Assembly (NCBI GenBank): GCA_018242485.1
Contig: JAFEBV010000036.1
Location: 1-64,000, forward strand
DNA length: 64,000 nt
Reading direction: 5' to 3'
From: Pseudomonadota bacterium
GTDB lineage: Bacteria; Pseudomonadota; Gammaproteobacteria; Xanthomonadales; Xanthomonadaceae
The notes under the pieces: generated by a model
Told to the model about the DNA's origin: nothing
What the model saw: only the letters and a program-made list of their open reading frames with translations
Database searches by the model: none
In this document: positions 34,831-43,840 of the stretch, piece after piece
Numbering within the stretch: the stretch's first letter is position 1
Layout of the letters: each line of letters starts with the position of its first letter
Program-made: the position numbers and the translations under genes

Positions 34831-35229
34831 ATGCTCCGTTTGCCGTTGACGTTCGCCCTGTCGCTTTCCATCCTGTTGGCCGCGCCGGTACTGGCGCAGT
34901 CCGCGGGTTCACCTGCGGACGATGCGCCGGCGGCAGCTGCCAGCGCTACGCAACAACATTGGCACCATGGCCCGAGCCTGAAGGAGCGCTTTGCGGCGGC
35001 CGACTTGAATCACGACGGCCGGTTGACGAAGGAGGAGGCGGCGTCGATACCTTTCGTCGCCAAGCACTTCGACCAGATCGACAGCAATCACGACGGTTAT
35101 GTCACCCTCGAAGAAATCAAGGCGTGGCATCAGGAGATGAAGGCCAAGCGGGCGCAGCGCGCTGCCGAGCATGCGCAGGGCGGCGATGCGATGGGCTCGC
35201 CCGCGCAGCCGGCCGGTTCGGGCGAGTGA
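34831..35229 (+). CDS. Exported EF-hand protein
   Basis: A 132-residue protein with a signal peptide (FALSLSILLAAPVLAQ) and two canonical EF-hand loops: DLNHDGRLTKEE at about 61-72 and DSNHDGYVTLEE at about 84-95. Both have Asp/Asn at positions 1, 3 and 5 and Glu at 12, so calcium binding is likely. The tail is Lys/Arg/Ala-rich. GGAG precedes ATG 34831; the in-frame GTG earlier is excluded by that site. It is a periplasmic or secreted calcium-binding protein; the target is unknown. Confidence 0.85.
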   Translation: MLRLPLTFALSLSILLAAPVLAQSAGSPADDAPAAAASATQQHWHHGPSLKERFAAADLNHDGRLTKEEAASIPFVAKHFDQIDSNHDGYVTLEEIKAWHQEMKAKRAQRAAEHAQGGDAMGSPAQPAGSGE

Positions 35230-35256
35230 TTCTCGCCTGACCGGCAGGCGTGTGGG

Positions 35257-35976
35257 TCAGTTCGGTGGTGGCGGGATGTCGCCACTGCCGTGCTGGATTT
35301 CGTCCGGATGGATACCCTCTGGATCCATCTCGTCCGGTTCGTCTTCCCAGCTGTAGCGCTTGCGCGGCAGCGCTGGATCGACGCGCCGCCAGGCGATCGC
35401 TGCCAGCACGCCGGCGACCGCGCCGGACAGGTGGTATTCCCACGAGATGCCCAACTCGTGCGGGAACACCGTCACCAGCATGCTGCCATAGAGAAAGAAC
35501 GCGATCATCCCGGCCGCGATGGCTTGGCGGTCGCGGCGCAGCAGGCCGAGCACGAACACGAGGAACATCAGCCCGTGCGCGATCCCGCTGGCGCCGATGT
35601 GGGCGCTGCCCGGCGCACCGAGAAACCATGTACCGACGCCGGCGAGCACCCAGATCAGCGGCACCGCGCGCGCCGTCGCCCGCGGGTACAAAGTTCCGGC
35701 CAGTGTGCCCAGCACCAGCAGCGGCAGCGCGTTGGAACTCAGGTGTTCGAGCGAGGCGTGCAGCAGCGGCGCGGTAAGGATGCCGATCAATCCATCGGGA
35801 TCGTGCGGGCGCAGCGCCAAATCGTCCAGCGAAAGACCGGTGAGTGCCTGAAATGCCGCGATCGTCACCAATACGGCGACGAAGCAGGCGCTGATCCACG
35901 CCGCATCGCGAAAGCGCCGGTTCATCGGCTTGGCCTGCGCGTGGGCGGCGGCGGGGTCGGGCAGGGGCAGATCCAT
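35257..35976 (-). CDS. Rhomboid family intramembrane serine protease
   Basis: A 239-residue polytopic protein with six transmembrane helices. The catalytic Ser lies in HIGASGIAHG (GxSG) and the catalytic His in WEYHLSGAVAG, as in rhomboid proteases; a conserved HLSSNALPLL block (the H..N element) is in helix 2. The soluble C-terminal tail after about residue 200 is acidic and proline-rich (SWEDEPDEMDPEGIHPDEI). It cleaves membrane proteins within the bilayer; the substrates are unknown. It is convergent with the EF-hand gene, with a 27-bp gap. Confidence 0.9.
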   Translation of the reverse strand: MDLPLPDPAAAHAQAKPMNRRFRDAAWISACFVAVLVTIAAFQALTGLSLDDLALRPHDPDGLIGILTAPLLHASLEHLSSNALPLLVLGTLAGTLYPRATARAVPLIWVLAGVGTWFLGAPGSAHIGASGIAHGLMFLVFVLGLLRRDRQAIAAGMIAFFLYGSMLVTVFPHELGISWEYHLSGAVAGVLAAIAWRRVDPALPRKRYSWEDEPDEMDPEGIHPDEIQHGSGDIPPPPN

Positions 35977-36054
35977 CGCCTGAACATGGGGGCGATGGGG
36001 TTACGCGCAAGCCTGCAGCCGGCTCGCTCGCGTCGCGCCGGCTAGAATGCGCGC

Positions 36055-37239
36055 ATGAACGCGCCCGCCAACCCCGTGATCCACCTCAAGACCGCCCGCC
36101 CGCCGAGCCATCCCAACGCGAGGCATCCGTGGATCTACCAGAAGATGGTGGAAAAACCCGCGGCGCGGCCCAAGCCCGGCAGCGTGGTGGAGATCCACGA
36201 CAACACCGGCGACTGGGTCGGGCGCGGCTTCTACAACGGTCATTCGCGCATCACCCTGCGTGTGCTCACCCATGACGCTGCCGAGGCCATCGACGCCGAC
36301 TGGTTCCGCCGCCGCATCGCCCGCGCCGTGTCGTTGCGTCGTGACGTATTGAAGCTGGATGCAGTCAGCGATGCCTGGCGCGTGGTGCACGCCGAGGGCG
36401 ATGGCCTGTCGGGACTCGTCGTGGATCGCTATGCCGACCTGCTGGTGGTGGAGTTCTTCTCCGCCGGCATGTTCCGCCATCGCGAGTGGATCTACGAAGC
36501 GCTGCGCGAGCAGTTCCCCGGTTGCCGCTTCTATGCGTTCGCCGAGGATCACGTGCAGAAGCAGGAGAGTTTCGACTTCCGTGCACCCGATGCGCCGGCA
36601 CCGGCGATCATCACCGAATACGGGGTGAAGTTCCGCGCCAGCCCCGGCAGCGGCCACAAGACCGGCTTCTTCGCCGACCAGCGCGACAACCGCGAGTGGT
36701 TCGCGCGCCATGTCCAAGGCGCACGCGTGCTCGACCTGTGCTGCAACTCCGGCGGCTTCGGCATCTATGCGAAGGCGCGCGGCGCGGACGAGGTGATCGG
36801 TTTGGATCTCGACGAGGAAATCCTCGCCATCGCCAAGAAAAACGCCCAGCTCAACGATGCGAAAGTGCGCTTCGTGCAGGCCGACCTGTTCCCGTGGTTG
36901 CGCGATACCGCCGCCAACGGCGAGCAGTTCGACGCGGTGATCCTCGACCCGGCGAAGATGACCCGCGACCGCGAGCAGGTCATCCCGGCGCTGAAGAAAT
37001 ACCTCGACATGAACAAGCTGGCGTTGTCGGTGCTCAAGCCCGGCGGCTTCTTCCTGAGCTGCTCGTGCACCGGGTTGGTCAGCGAGGAGCAGTTCCTCGA
37101 CATGCTGCGCCGCGCGGCGTTTTATGCGGGACGCTCATTGCAAATCCTGAAAGTCGCCGGCGCCGGCGCCGACCATCCGTTCATGGCCAGCGTGCCGGAG
37201 AGCCGCTATCTGAAGGCGGTGTTCGCGCGGGTGGAGTGA
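36055..37239 (+). CDS. rlmI: RlmI-like 23S rRNA m5C methyltransferase
   Basis: A 394-residue class I SAM-dependent RNA methyltransferase. An N-terminal PUA domain (about 5-80, RHPWIYQKMV..GSVVEIHDNTGDWVGRGFYN) and the central EEHEE-type domain precede the Rossmann core: VLDLCCNSGGFGIYA (motif I), GLDLDEEIL (motif II) and FDAVILDPAKMTRDRE, where most relatives have a DPPKF-like sequence (motif IV). LSCSCTGLVSEEQF carries the catalytic-cysteine region. The RlmI family makes m5C1962 in E. coli; the DPAK variation leaves the exact target unproven. Confidence 0.87.
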   Translation: MNAPANPVIHLKTARPPSHPNARHPWIYQKMVEKPAARPKPGSVVEIHDNTGDWVGRGFYNGHSRITLRVLTHDAAEAIDADWFRRRIARAVSLRRDVLKLDAVSDAWRVVHAEGDGLSGLVVDRYADLLVVEFFSAGMFRHREWIYEALREQFPGCRFYAFAEDHVQKQESFDFRAPDAPAPAIITEYGVKFRASPGSGHKTGFFADQRDNREWFARHVQGARVLDLCCNSGGFGIYAKARGADEVIGLDLDEEILAIAKKNAQLNDAKVRFVQADLFPWLRDTAANGEQFDAVILDPAKMTRDREQVIPALKKYLDMNKLALSVLKPGGFFLSCSCTGLVSEEQFLDMLRRAAFYAGRSLQILKVAGAGADHPFMASVPESRYLKAVFARVE

Positions 37240-37249
37240 TTCCGCACCC

Positions 37250-37342
37250 GGTTCAACGGCGGCGCATGCCAGTTTGTCTTGGTTCAACGGCGGCGCATGC
37301 CTGCTTGCTTTGTATCAATGGCCGCGCATGCCTCCCGCATCG
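37250..37342. repeat. 31-bp imperfect tandem repeats
   Basis: Three units of 31 bp start at 37250, 37281 and 37312. The first two share GGTTCAACGGCGGCGCATGCC and the third is diverged (GTATCAATGGCCGCGCATGCC). They lie right after the rlmI-like gene and abut a separate palindromic repeat. No function is apparent. Confidence 0.8.
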
Positions 37343-37390
37343 TCATTCCGGGGCTGTCCGCGCTGTTGGCGGACAGAACCCGGAATCCAG
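37343..37390. repeat. Single palindromic intergenic repeat
   Basis: Nested inverted repeats, ATTCCGGG (37345-37352) with CCCGGAAT (37379-37386) and CTGTCCGC (37354-37361) with GCGGACAG (37369-37376), form one long hairpin. The GTCATTCCGG...CCGGAATCCAG ends match the family of 59-bp units at 4288. Confidence 0.8.
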
Positions 37391-37461
37391 CGACTCTTCA
37401 CACTCGAAATAGTTCGGACAAGCGGCGCGACGCGACAAGGCGCAGCGCAGGCGTGTTTCGA

Positions 37462-39342
37462 TCACGGCGAATACGCAGCCGGAATGCGGTCGGCGAGCAC
37501 GAGATCGACGGTCTGCTTTTTGCCATCGCGCAGGAAACGAATCGGCAGGCGCGGGCCCGCAGCCAGCGTGCGCAGGCGCTCGCGCCAATCCGCCAGCGAG
37601 ATCGTGCCGACCGCCAAGCCGCCGATCGCCACGATGCGATCGCCGGTCTTCATTCCGGCCCGTTGCGCCGCGCTGCCGTCGGCGACATCCACCACCTTGA
37701 GCGCATCGCCATCGGCGAACAGCCACAGGCCGCTGCGGTCGAATTCGTCGGGCTTGCCGGCGCCCGTGTTTGGCTTGAGGTACATGGTCTTCTTCGCGTA
37801 GTCGAAGGCGACGTCGAAGCGCCGCAGCACGCCGCCGCCGAGGTTGCCGGCAACGGTGGGATCGCTGAGCGCGCCGGTGTCGCCGACGAACAGTTCGCCC
37901 GCGATCCCGTCGATGGACAGGCCGCCGAGTTGCAGCGTGCCGAACCGCACCGGCCGCCCCCGCGCCGCGCCGCCGACGCCCCAGCCGATCACCGCTTCCG
38001 GCGCGGCATGGTATTTCGCCACAAGCGCATGCTCGCGCACGAACGGCGATCCCATCGTCAGCGAACTGCGCGATCCGGTATCCACCGTCAGCATCACCGG
38101 CAAGCCATCGAGGGTCGCGTCAATTTCCGGCACGGTGCCAGCGAGCTTGAAATCCAATGCTGTCGCGTTCGCAGGTGGCACAAACTTGTCTGGATCGGAA
38201 ATCGTCAGCGCGTGCTTCGCGTAGTCGATCGACACGTCGAAGCGGCGGAACATTTCGTAGCCGACCAACCCGTCGAGCGTCACGCCCTCGATCTGCGGCA
38301 AGTTCCCGAGGTCGATCACATAGAACACCGGATCGGCCAGCATCGCATCGCCCACGCGCACCTGCTTGCCGCGCGCGACGCCGACATCGGCCTGTTGCGT
38401 GCCCACACCGGTGCCGCCCATCTTGCCGACGCTGGCCAGCCCGAACTTTTTCGCCGCGGCGGGCGTGAGCAGATTCATGCCGCCGGTATCGACGAGAAAG
38501 CGTGCCGGCTTGCCGTCGATCGCCCCATCGACGTAGATGTGGTTGTTGACGAGGTCGAAGGGAATCGTGGTGACGCCGGCGGCGTTGTCGATGTGCGCGG
38601 TGGGCGCCATCGCGGGCGCTGCGAAATCGGCATCGGCGATCGCGACGTTCGCGGCGATGCGCTCGAATTGCACTTGGTGATGATTGCGCGGGTCGGTGCG
38701 CCCGGCCGCATCGGTCTGGTCGGTGGCGATGTGGAATGGAACGCGGATCCCGCCCACGTCGCGATAGTCGGAATACGACGTCGTCACCGTGTCGCCGCCC
38801 ATTTTCTGCACGCTGCGCGCCAGCAAGCCGGTGTCGGCGGCAAACCAGAGCGTCACGGGATTGCCGCCATCGGGCGTGGCGGTGATGACATCGAAGCGTT
38901 TGCCATCGATTTTCAGCACGGTCACAGCGCCATACGTCGCATGGCCGCGCTGCGGATACCAGTAGCCCATCGCCGCCAGCCACGCACTGGAGCGTGCGTT
39001 GCGGACGGCGTCCGGGTCGTCGAGCACGGCGACTTCGCCGCCGGGCGAACGCGACCACGCGTGCGCGCCGTCGTAGCCATCGGCGCCATCCACCGGGCCG
39101 ATCCGGTAACTGTCGCTGGCGCGACCGGTCTGCACATCTTCGATCTGTTGGAACGCGCCTTGAAGCCCGCCCGCGCTCAACTTTCCAGAGCTGTGCAATG
39201 AATGCACGGTGTCCCAGTGCGCGCCGCCGCTCGCCGCCTTGCTGCGCGCGAACACCGCGCTCGCATCCTCGGCCTGCGCCGTGGTCAACAGCAGCAACGC
39301 GATCGTGCCGCCCAGCATCGATGCCCTCATCCGATGGTTCAT
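37462..39342 (-). CDS. Exported double retropepsin-like protein with PDZ domain
   Basis: A 626-residue exported protein (signal LGGTIALLLLTTAQAE). An N-terminal domain of about 220 residues resembles outer-membrane-lipoprotein-sorting-like or DUF-type folds. It is followed by two aspartyl-protease-like domains with active-site motifs FLVDTGGMN (Asp near 285) and LTVDTGSRSS (Asp near 421), then a PDZ domain (about 540-625, AQRAGMKTGDRIVAIGG). Two DTG motifs in one chain would allow an intramolecular pepsin-like dimer. ATG 39342 has GGAG seven bases upstream. It is divergent from an ArsR-type regulator that probably controls it through the inverted repeat at 39388-39417. The substrate is unknown. 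Confidence 0.85.
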   Translation of the reverse strand: MNHRMRASMLGGTIALLLLTTAQAEDASAVFARSKAASGGAHWDTVHSLHSSGKLSAGGLQGAFQQIEDVQTGRASDSYRIGPVDGADGYDGAHAWSRSPGGEVAVLDDPDAVRNARSSAWLAAMGYWYPQRGHATYGAVTVLKIDGKRFDVITATPDGGNPVTLWFAADTGLLARSVQKMGGDTVTTSYSDYRDVGGIRVPFHIATDQTDAAGRTDPRNHHQVQFERIAANVAIADADFAAPAMAPTAHIDNAAGVTTIPFDLVNNHIYVDGAIDGKPARFLVDTGGMNLLTPAAAKKFGLASVGKMGGTGVGTQQADVGVARGKQVRVGDAMLADPVFYVIDLGNLPQIEGVTLDGLVGYEMFRRFDVSIDYAKHALTISDPDKFVPPANATALDFKLAGTVPEIDATLDGLPVMLTVDTGSRSSLTMGSPFVREHALVAKYHAAPEAVIGWGVGGAARGRPVRFGTLQLGGLSIDGIAGELFVGDTGALSDPTVAGNLGGGVLRRFDVAFDYAKKTMYLKPNTGAGKPDEFDRSGLWLFADGDALKVVDVADGSAAQRAGMKTGDRIVAIGGLAVGTISLADWRERLRTLAAGPRLPIRFLRDGKKQTVDLVLADRIPAAYSP

Positions 39343-39387
39343 GTCCGTCTCCGTGGCCTGATTTTTCAACTTGCGCGACATGGCGCG

Positions 39388-39417
39388 TTGTTGAATAATC
39401 AATCATATATTCAACAA
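39388..39417. promoter_or_regulatory. Perfect inverted-repeat operator
   Basis: TTGTTGAATA (39388-39397), a 10-bp spacer and TATTCAACAA (39408-39417) form a perfect dyad with 10-bp arms. It is placed between the retropepsin gene and the ArsR-type gene, 14 bp before the regulator's start. The AT-rich dyad stands out from the GC-rich surroundings and suits a winged-helix dimer. Confidence 0.75.
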
Positions 39418-39431
39418 AGGCAAGCCAGCCG

Positions 39432-40052
39432 ATGGCACGGAAGATGAAATCAACCGGCATAGTCGAGGACGCGAAGCAGATCGCGGTGCTGTCCACGCCG
39501 ATCCGGATCGAACTGGTTACCGCGATCCAGGCTCTGGGCGGCGCGGCGACCGTCGCCGAACTGGCTGCACAACTCGGGCGGGCTGCCGACGGCCTGTACT
39601 ACCATTTGCGCGCGCTCACGCGCGGCGGCTTGCTCGAAGAAGTCGCCGAACCGGACGCGCGTCGTTATCGGCTGATCACGCCGCCCGGCGAACGCATGCG
39701 CCTGCGTTACCAGCCCGGCGCGACCGCGAATGCGCGCGCTGTATCGAAAGTGGCTGCCGGCATGTCGCGGCTGGCGCAGCGCGATTTCCAGCGCGCGCTG
39801 GCCAATCCGGACACCGTGGTCGAAGGCCCGGCACGGGAATTGTGGGTGGCACGCCTACGCGGCTGGGCCGATGCCGACGATCTGGTCGAGGTCAATCGCC
39901 TGCTGGGTAGGCTCGCCGATCTGTTGCTGTCCTCGCGGCCTGCAAGTGGCGGCAAGCTCGTCGCTCTGCATTGGCTGCTGGCACCGCTGGACGCGCAATC
40001 GCTGCGTCGCGGCGATACCGCCGCGCCGAAGCCGCGTCGCCGGCGGGACTGA
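39432..40052 (+). CDS. ArsR-type winged-helix regulator
   Basis: A 206-residue regulator with an N-terminal ArsR-like winged helix ([43 protein letters not shown], wing [11 protein letters not shown]). It lacks the CxC metal site of arsenic sensors. The remaining about 110 residues are helical with no recognised ligand site. A basic tail KPRRRRD ends it. It is divergent from the retropepsin gene with a perfect dyad in between, so it probably represses both (inference). Its signal may relate to peptides or envelope state. Confidence 0.85.
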   Translation: MARKMKSTGIVEDAKQIAVLSTPIRIELVTAIQALGGAATVAELAAQLGRAADGLYYHLRALTRGGLLEEVAEPDARRYRLITPPGERMRLRYQPGATANARAVSKVAAGMSRLAQRDFQRALANPDTVVEGPARELWVARLRGWADADDLVEVNRLLGRLADLLLSSRPASGGKLVALHWLLAPLDAQSLRRGDTAAPKPRRRRD

Positions 40053-40134
40053 ATCGAGGTGTTGCAGCCACGCACGCAGGCGACGCCTGCGCTCGCGCTG
40101 GCGTAGCATGGCCGTCCCCTTGGAGGCTTGCCCC

Positions 40135-40734
40135 ATGTCGAATCCGGATCATCCCGCCGCCGTCACCGCCGCTCAGGCCGAGGAGGCGGTGCGCACCTTG
40201 CTGCGCTGGGCCGGCGACGATCCGGCGCGCGAGGGCCTGCTCGATACCCCGCGGCGGGTGGTCGAGGCCTACCGCGACTGGTACTCGGGTTACGCCGAGG
40301 ATCCGGAGATTTATTTGTCGCGCACCTTCGAGGAAGTCGGCGGCTACGACGACATGATCGTGCTGCGCGACATCGCCTTCGAATCGCATTGCGAGCACCA
40401 CATGGCGCCGATCATCGGCAAGGCGCACGTGGGCTATCTGCCGCACGGCAAGGTGGTGGGCATCAGCAAGCTGGCGCGGGTGGTGGAGACCTTCGCGCGG
40501 CGCTTGCAGGTGCAGGAAAAGATGACCTCGCAGATCGCGCGCTGCATCGAAGCCACCCTCAAGCCGCTGGGCGTGGGCGTGGTGATCGAGGGCGCGCACG
40601 AGTGCATGACCACGCGCGGCGTGCACAAGCGCGGGGTGAGCATGGTCACCTCGACCATGCTTGGCACGTTTCGCGAGGACGCGCGCACCCGCGCGGAGTT
40701 CCTGCGTCTGATCGATGCGGGATCGATGCGTTGA
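40135..40734 (+). CDS. folE: GTP cyclohydrolase I
   Basis: A 199-residue homodecameric zinc enzyme that converts GTP to dihydroneopterin triphosphate, the first step of folate and tetrahydropterin synthesis. [11 protein letters not shown] and [11 protein letters not shown] hold the zinc and catalytic Cys/His residues. Other blocks are [35 protein letters not shown] and [12 protein letters not shown] 40135 has GGAGG about nine bases upstream. Its stop overlaps the next start in TTGA. Pterin made here could serve PhhA (6 kb upstream). Confidence 0.97.
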   Translation: MSNPDHPAAVTAAQAEEAVRTLLRWAGDDPAREGLLDTPRRVVEAYRDWYSGYAEDPEIYLSRTFEEVGGYDDMIVLRDIAFESHCEHHMAPIIGKAHVGYLPHGKVVGISKLARVVETFARRLQVQEKMTSQIARCIEATLKPLGVGVVIEGAHECMTTRGVHKRGVSMVTSTMLGTFREDARTRAEFLRLIDAGSMR

Positions 40735-41690
40735 CCACGCCGATACCCGATGCGCAGATTGCACGCGCGGTCGCGGCGCTGGCGCGTGGCGAACTGGTCG
40801 GCCTGCCGACCGAGACGGTGTACGGCCTCGCAGCGGACGCGGGCAACGCCGACGCGGTGCGGCGGGTGTTCGCGCTCAAGGGTCGGCCCGCCGAGCATCC
40901 GCTGATCGTGCACATCGCCGATGCCACGTGGTTGCCGTTGTGGGCCGATCCGGTGCCGGATGCCGCGCTGGCGCTGGCCGCGGCGTTCTGGCCGGGGCCG
41001 CTGACTCTCGTTCTGCGACGAGCGGCCGGGGTGCTCGATGCGATCACCGGCGGGCAGGACACCGTCGCCCTGCGCGCGCCCGCGCATCCGCTGGCGCGCT
41101 CGCTGCTGCGCCGTTTCGGTCGCGGTATCGCCGCGCCATCGGCCAACCGCTTCGGGCGGATCAGTCCAACCACCGCCGCGCACGTGCGCGCGGAGTTCGG
41201 TGATCGCTTGCCGATCGTGCTCGATGGCGGGCCGTGCGCGGTGGGCATCGAATCCACCATTCTCGACTTGTCCGGCGCGACCCCGGCGATCCTGCGCCCC
41301 GGCGCGATCAGCCGCGCGCAGATCGAGGCGGTGATCGGGCCGCTCGGCGAGCACGTCGATGCGCCGCGCCCGCGGGTGTCGGGCGCGCTGGAAAGCCATT
41401 ACGCACCGACCTGCCCGCTGCGCTTGCTCGATGCCGCCACCATCGATGCGCTGTTGGCGGCACCAGAAAACCTGGAGGGTGTGCTGGTTCTGCGTTGTGG
41501 AGGGAGTATCGATCCCGCGCACGGCATGACCCTGCCGGACGATGCGGCCGGCTACGCGCATGGCCTGTACGCGGCGCTGCGGTCGCTGGATGCGCGCTCA
41601 CCTGCAAGCATCCTCGTCGAGTCAGTACCCGACCAACCGGCGTGGGCAGGCGTGCGCGACCGCCTGCGCCGCGCGGCGGCAGGTTCATGA
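40731..41690 (+). CDS. L-threonylcarbamoyladenylate synthase, Sua5 type
   Basis: A 319-residue YrdC/Sua5 enzyme that makes threonylcarbamoyl-AMP for the tRNA t6A37 modification. The YrdC fold has [14 protein letters not shown], the [19 protein letters not shown] substrate site, [36 protein letters not shown], and [11 protein letters not shown]-terminal Sua5 domain follows (about 200-319, with [11 protein letters not shown]). The only usable start is TTG 40731, which overlaps the folE stop (TTGA), suggesting translational coupling. The next in-frame ATG would remove conserved residues. Confidence 0.93.
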   Translation: MTTPIPDAQIARAVAALARGELVGLPTETVYGLAADAGNADAVRRVFALKGRPAEHPLIVHIADATWLPLWADPVPDAALALAAAFWPGPLTLVLRRAAGVLDAITGGQDTVALRAPAHPLARSLLRRFGRGIAAPSANRFGRISPTTAAHVRAEFGDRLPIVLDGGPCAVGIESTILDLSGATPAILRPGAISRAQIEAVIGPLGEHVDAPRPRVSGALESHYAPTCPLRLLDAATIDALLAAPENLEGVLVLRCGGSIDPAHGMTLPDDAAGYAHGLYAALRSLDARSPASILVESVPDQPAWAGVRDRLRRAAAGS

Positions 41691-41770
41691 ATCTTGAGGA
41701 TGCGTTGAATATATTCGCGTTGACTTGAATCGACGGCATGATCGGAAGCGCCTGCTGTCGAGCCGCGAAG

Positions 41771-42472
41771 TCAGCCAAAAATCAGCTTCACCAGTTCGGC
41801 ATCCGCCATCTGTTTCAACTCGGCGTTGTTCCGGTCGGAGGTCACCATCGCCTCGGCGATGCACCATGCGCGCTCGCCGGCGGTGAGCCCACGTCGGCCC
41901 AGCAACACCGGGGTCAGGCCCTCGCGGCTGTTGGTCAGGCCGAGCGGATCGTCGATGGGCGCGCTGGGTTTGGGCAATCCGACGCCCGACGCGGCTGCCT
42001 GCTGCAGGCGCTCGATGCGCCGCAAGGCGCGTTCGGCTTCGCTGCCGATTGCGTCTTTGCCCGACAAGGGCATCGCCTCGGCCAGCGCGCCGTACACTTG
42101 CGACAGATCGTTGGCGGTGCCTTGCTGGGCGGCCAGCGTGTTCTGCAATGAACGTTCGAGTTCGATGATCTCGCTGGCCGGATCGTGCAGTACCTGCGCG
42201 TCGAGCATCTGCCGCACGCGCACGGCCATCTTGTCGTACATCTCCGGATGGGTGAGCTTGAGCGTGCGCACCGCGATCTGCCACGCATAGGCCACTTGCT
42301 GCGCGGTGCGCGTCTCCGGCTGGGGGAGCTCGTCCTCGTCCTTTTTCTTGTCCAGTTCCTTGATCGCCGCGTCGATCTTCTCGCGCAGCGGATCGTCCTC
42401 GAACTGCTTGTAGTGGCGTCGGAACGCGGCGCGGCAGTCGAGCAACAGGTTGCGCAGGAGTCGGTTGGACAT
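41771..42472 (-). CDS. Conserved helical protein of unknown function
   Basis: A 233-residue soluble, strongly helical, charged protein (CRAAFRRHYKQFEDDPLREKIDAAIKELDKKKDEDEL). It has no signal or membrane segment and a middle region with SEIIELERSLQNTLAAQQ. I do not recognise the family. ATG 42472 is chosen; only weak ribosome-site sequence precedes it. It is divergent from the REC-EAL gene (about 167 bp), which hints at a link to c-di-GMP signalling, but position alone is weak evidence. Confidence 0.7.
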   Translation of the reverse strand: MSNRLLRNLLLDCRAAFRRHYKQFEDDPLREKIDAAIKELDKKKDEDELPQPETRTAQQVAYAWQIAVRTLKLTHPEMYDKMAVRVRQMLDAQVLHDPASEIIELERSLQNTLAAQQGTANDLSQVYGALAEAMPLSGKDAIGSEAERALRRIERLQQAAASGVGLPKPSAPIDDPLGLTNSREGLTPVLLGRRGLTAGERAWCIAEAMVTSDRNNAELKQMADAELVKLIFG

Positions 42473-42639
42473 GGTGAGTCCGATTGCCGGGTCGGCTCGG
42501 CGCTGCGGCGGAACGCCATTCTTGGCACGCCGTGCGGCCCGCGACAAGCCCCTTGGGTGGCGGCCCGTCGGGCGTGGCGGCCGCGCTTGTCCGCCGCATG
42601 CGTCGCGGCGTACAGTCCATGCCGGAACGGGGAGCGCCG

Positions 42640-43839
42640 ATGGAGTATTCCAGTCTCAGCGTGCTGCTGGTGGAAGATCATGGATTCCAGCGCCGGCTCG
42701 GCCTGCGCCTGCTCGCCGACCTCGGTGTGGGCACGGTGCTGGAGGCGGCCGAGGGTTTCGAGGCGCTGGATCTGCTGCGCGGCCTGCCCAAACCACCCGA
42801 TGTGGTGCTGGTCGATCTGGACATGCCGGGCATGGACGGGGTGGAGTTCATCGGCCTGATCGCCCAGCACAAGCTGGCACCGGCGATCGCGGTGGTGAGC
42901 GCGATGGACGCCGCATTGCTGCACTCGGTGCAGGTGATGGCGCAGGCTTCCGGGCTGCGCGTGCTCGGCAGCGTCGAAAAACCGTTGTCGCCGGACAAGC
43001 TGCAACGCGTGCTGGGCCTGCTCGACAGCACGGTCGGCGCGGTCGCCGCCGCCGACCCGGACGTGGACGTGAGCCTCGAGCAAATCCGCGAAGCGCTCGA
43101 CGCCGGCAGCATCGTGCCGCACTTCCAGCCGCAGGCCGAGTTCGGCAACGGCAAGATCGTCTGCGTGGAAGCCCTCGCGCGCTGGATCCAACCCGGCGGG
43201 CAGATCCTGTACCCCACCAACTTCATGCCGCTGATCGAGGCCAACGGGCTGATCGACGCGCTCACCACGCGCATGCTGGTGGACTCATGCGCATGGCGCA
43301 AACGTTGGGCGGATGAGGGCCTGCGCGTGCGCGTGGCGGTGAACGTGTCCGCGCACAACCTGACCGGCCCGCAGGTCGCCGACCACTACGAGCAGGTCGT
43401 GCGCAGCCACGGCATGCGTCCGGACGATCTGGTGCTGGAGATCACCGAGGGCGCGGTGATGAGCGACACCGCGCGCGGGCTGGCGATGCTCGCGCGCTTG
43501 CGGCTGAAGGGCTTCGGGCTGTCGGTGGACGATTTCGGCACCGGCTATTCCTCGCTGTCGCAGCTCTCGCAGATCCCCTTCACCGAGTTGAAGATCGACC
43601 GTGGCTTCGTGCACCGCGCACCCGAGCAGCCGCGCAAGCTGGCGATGATCGAGACCAGCCTCGACCTCGCCCGCAAGCTTGGCCTGAAAGTGGTGGCCGA
43701 GGGCATCGAGACGATGGAGGAATGGCAGTTGCTGGCGCAGCTGGGCTGCGATTACGCGCAAGGCTTCCTGATCTCGCAGGCGGTGCCCGGCGAGCGCCTG
43801 CAGGAAGCCATCGGTCACTGGCGGCAGACCAGGCACTGA
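42640..43839 (+). CDS. Response regulator with EAL phosphodiesterase domain
   Basis: A 399-residue two-domain protein. An N-terminal receiver (about 1-125) has phosphoacceptor Asp59 in VLVDLDMPGMDG. An EAL domain (about 150-399) has the catalytic Glu177 in CVEALARW, plus NVSAHNL, EITEGAVM, DDFGTGYSSLSQL and VAEGIET. Key residues for c-di-GMP hydrolysis to pGpG are present. GGGGAG lies six bases ahead of ATG 42640. The hybrid kinase gene follows after one base, so the kinase very likely phosphorylates this protein. The layout is like VieA/VieS of Vibrio. Confidence 0.93.
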   Translation: MEYSSLSVLLVEDHGFQRRLGLRLLADLGVGTVLEAAEGFEALDLLRGLPKPPDVVLVDLDMPGMDGVEFIGLIAQHKLAPAIAVVSAMDAALLHSVQVMAQASGLRVLGSVEKPLSPDKLQRVLGLLDSTVGAVAAADPDVDVSLEQIREALDAGSIVPHFQPQAEFGNGKIVCVEALARWIQPGGQILYPTNFMPLIEANGLIDALTTRMLVDSCAWRKRWADEGLRVRVAVNVSAHNLTGPQVADHYEQVVRSHGMRPDDLVLEITEGAVMSDTARGLAMLARLRLKGFGLSVDDFGTGYSSLSQLSQIPFTELKIDRGFVHRAPEQPRKLAMIETSLDLARKLGLKVVAEGIETMEEWQLLAQLGCDYAQGFLISQAVPGERLQEAIGHWRQTRH

Positions 43840-43840
43840 C

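Noticed and set aside
36055..37239. A transposase or phage origin for the block near the 31-bp repeats
   Set aside because: The only gene there is an RNA methyltransferase with a PUA domain; no integrase, terminal repeat or target-site duplication is visible.
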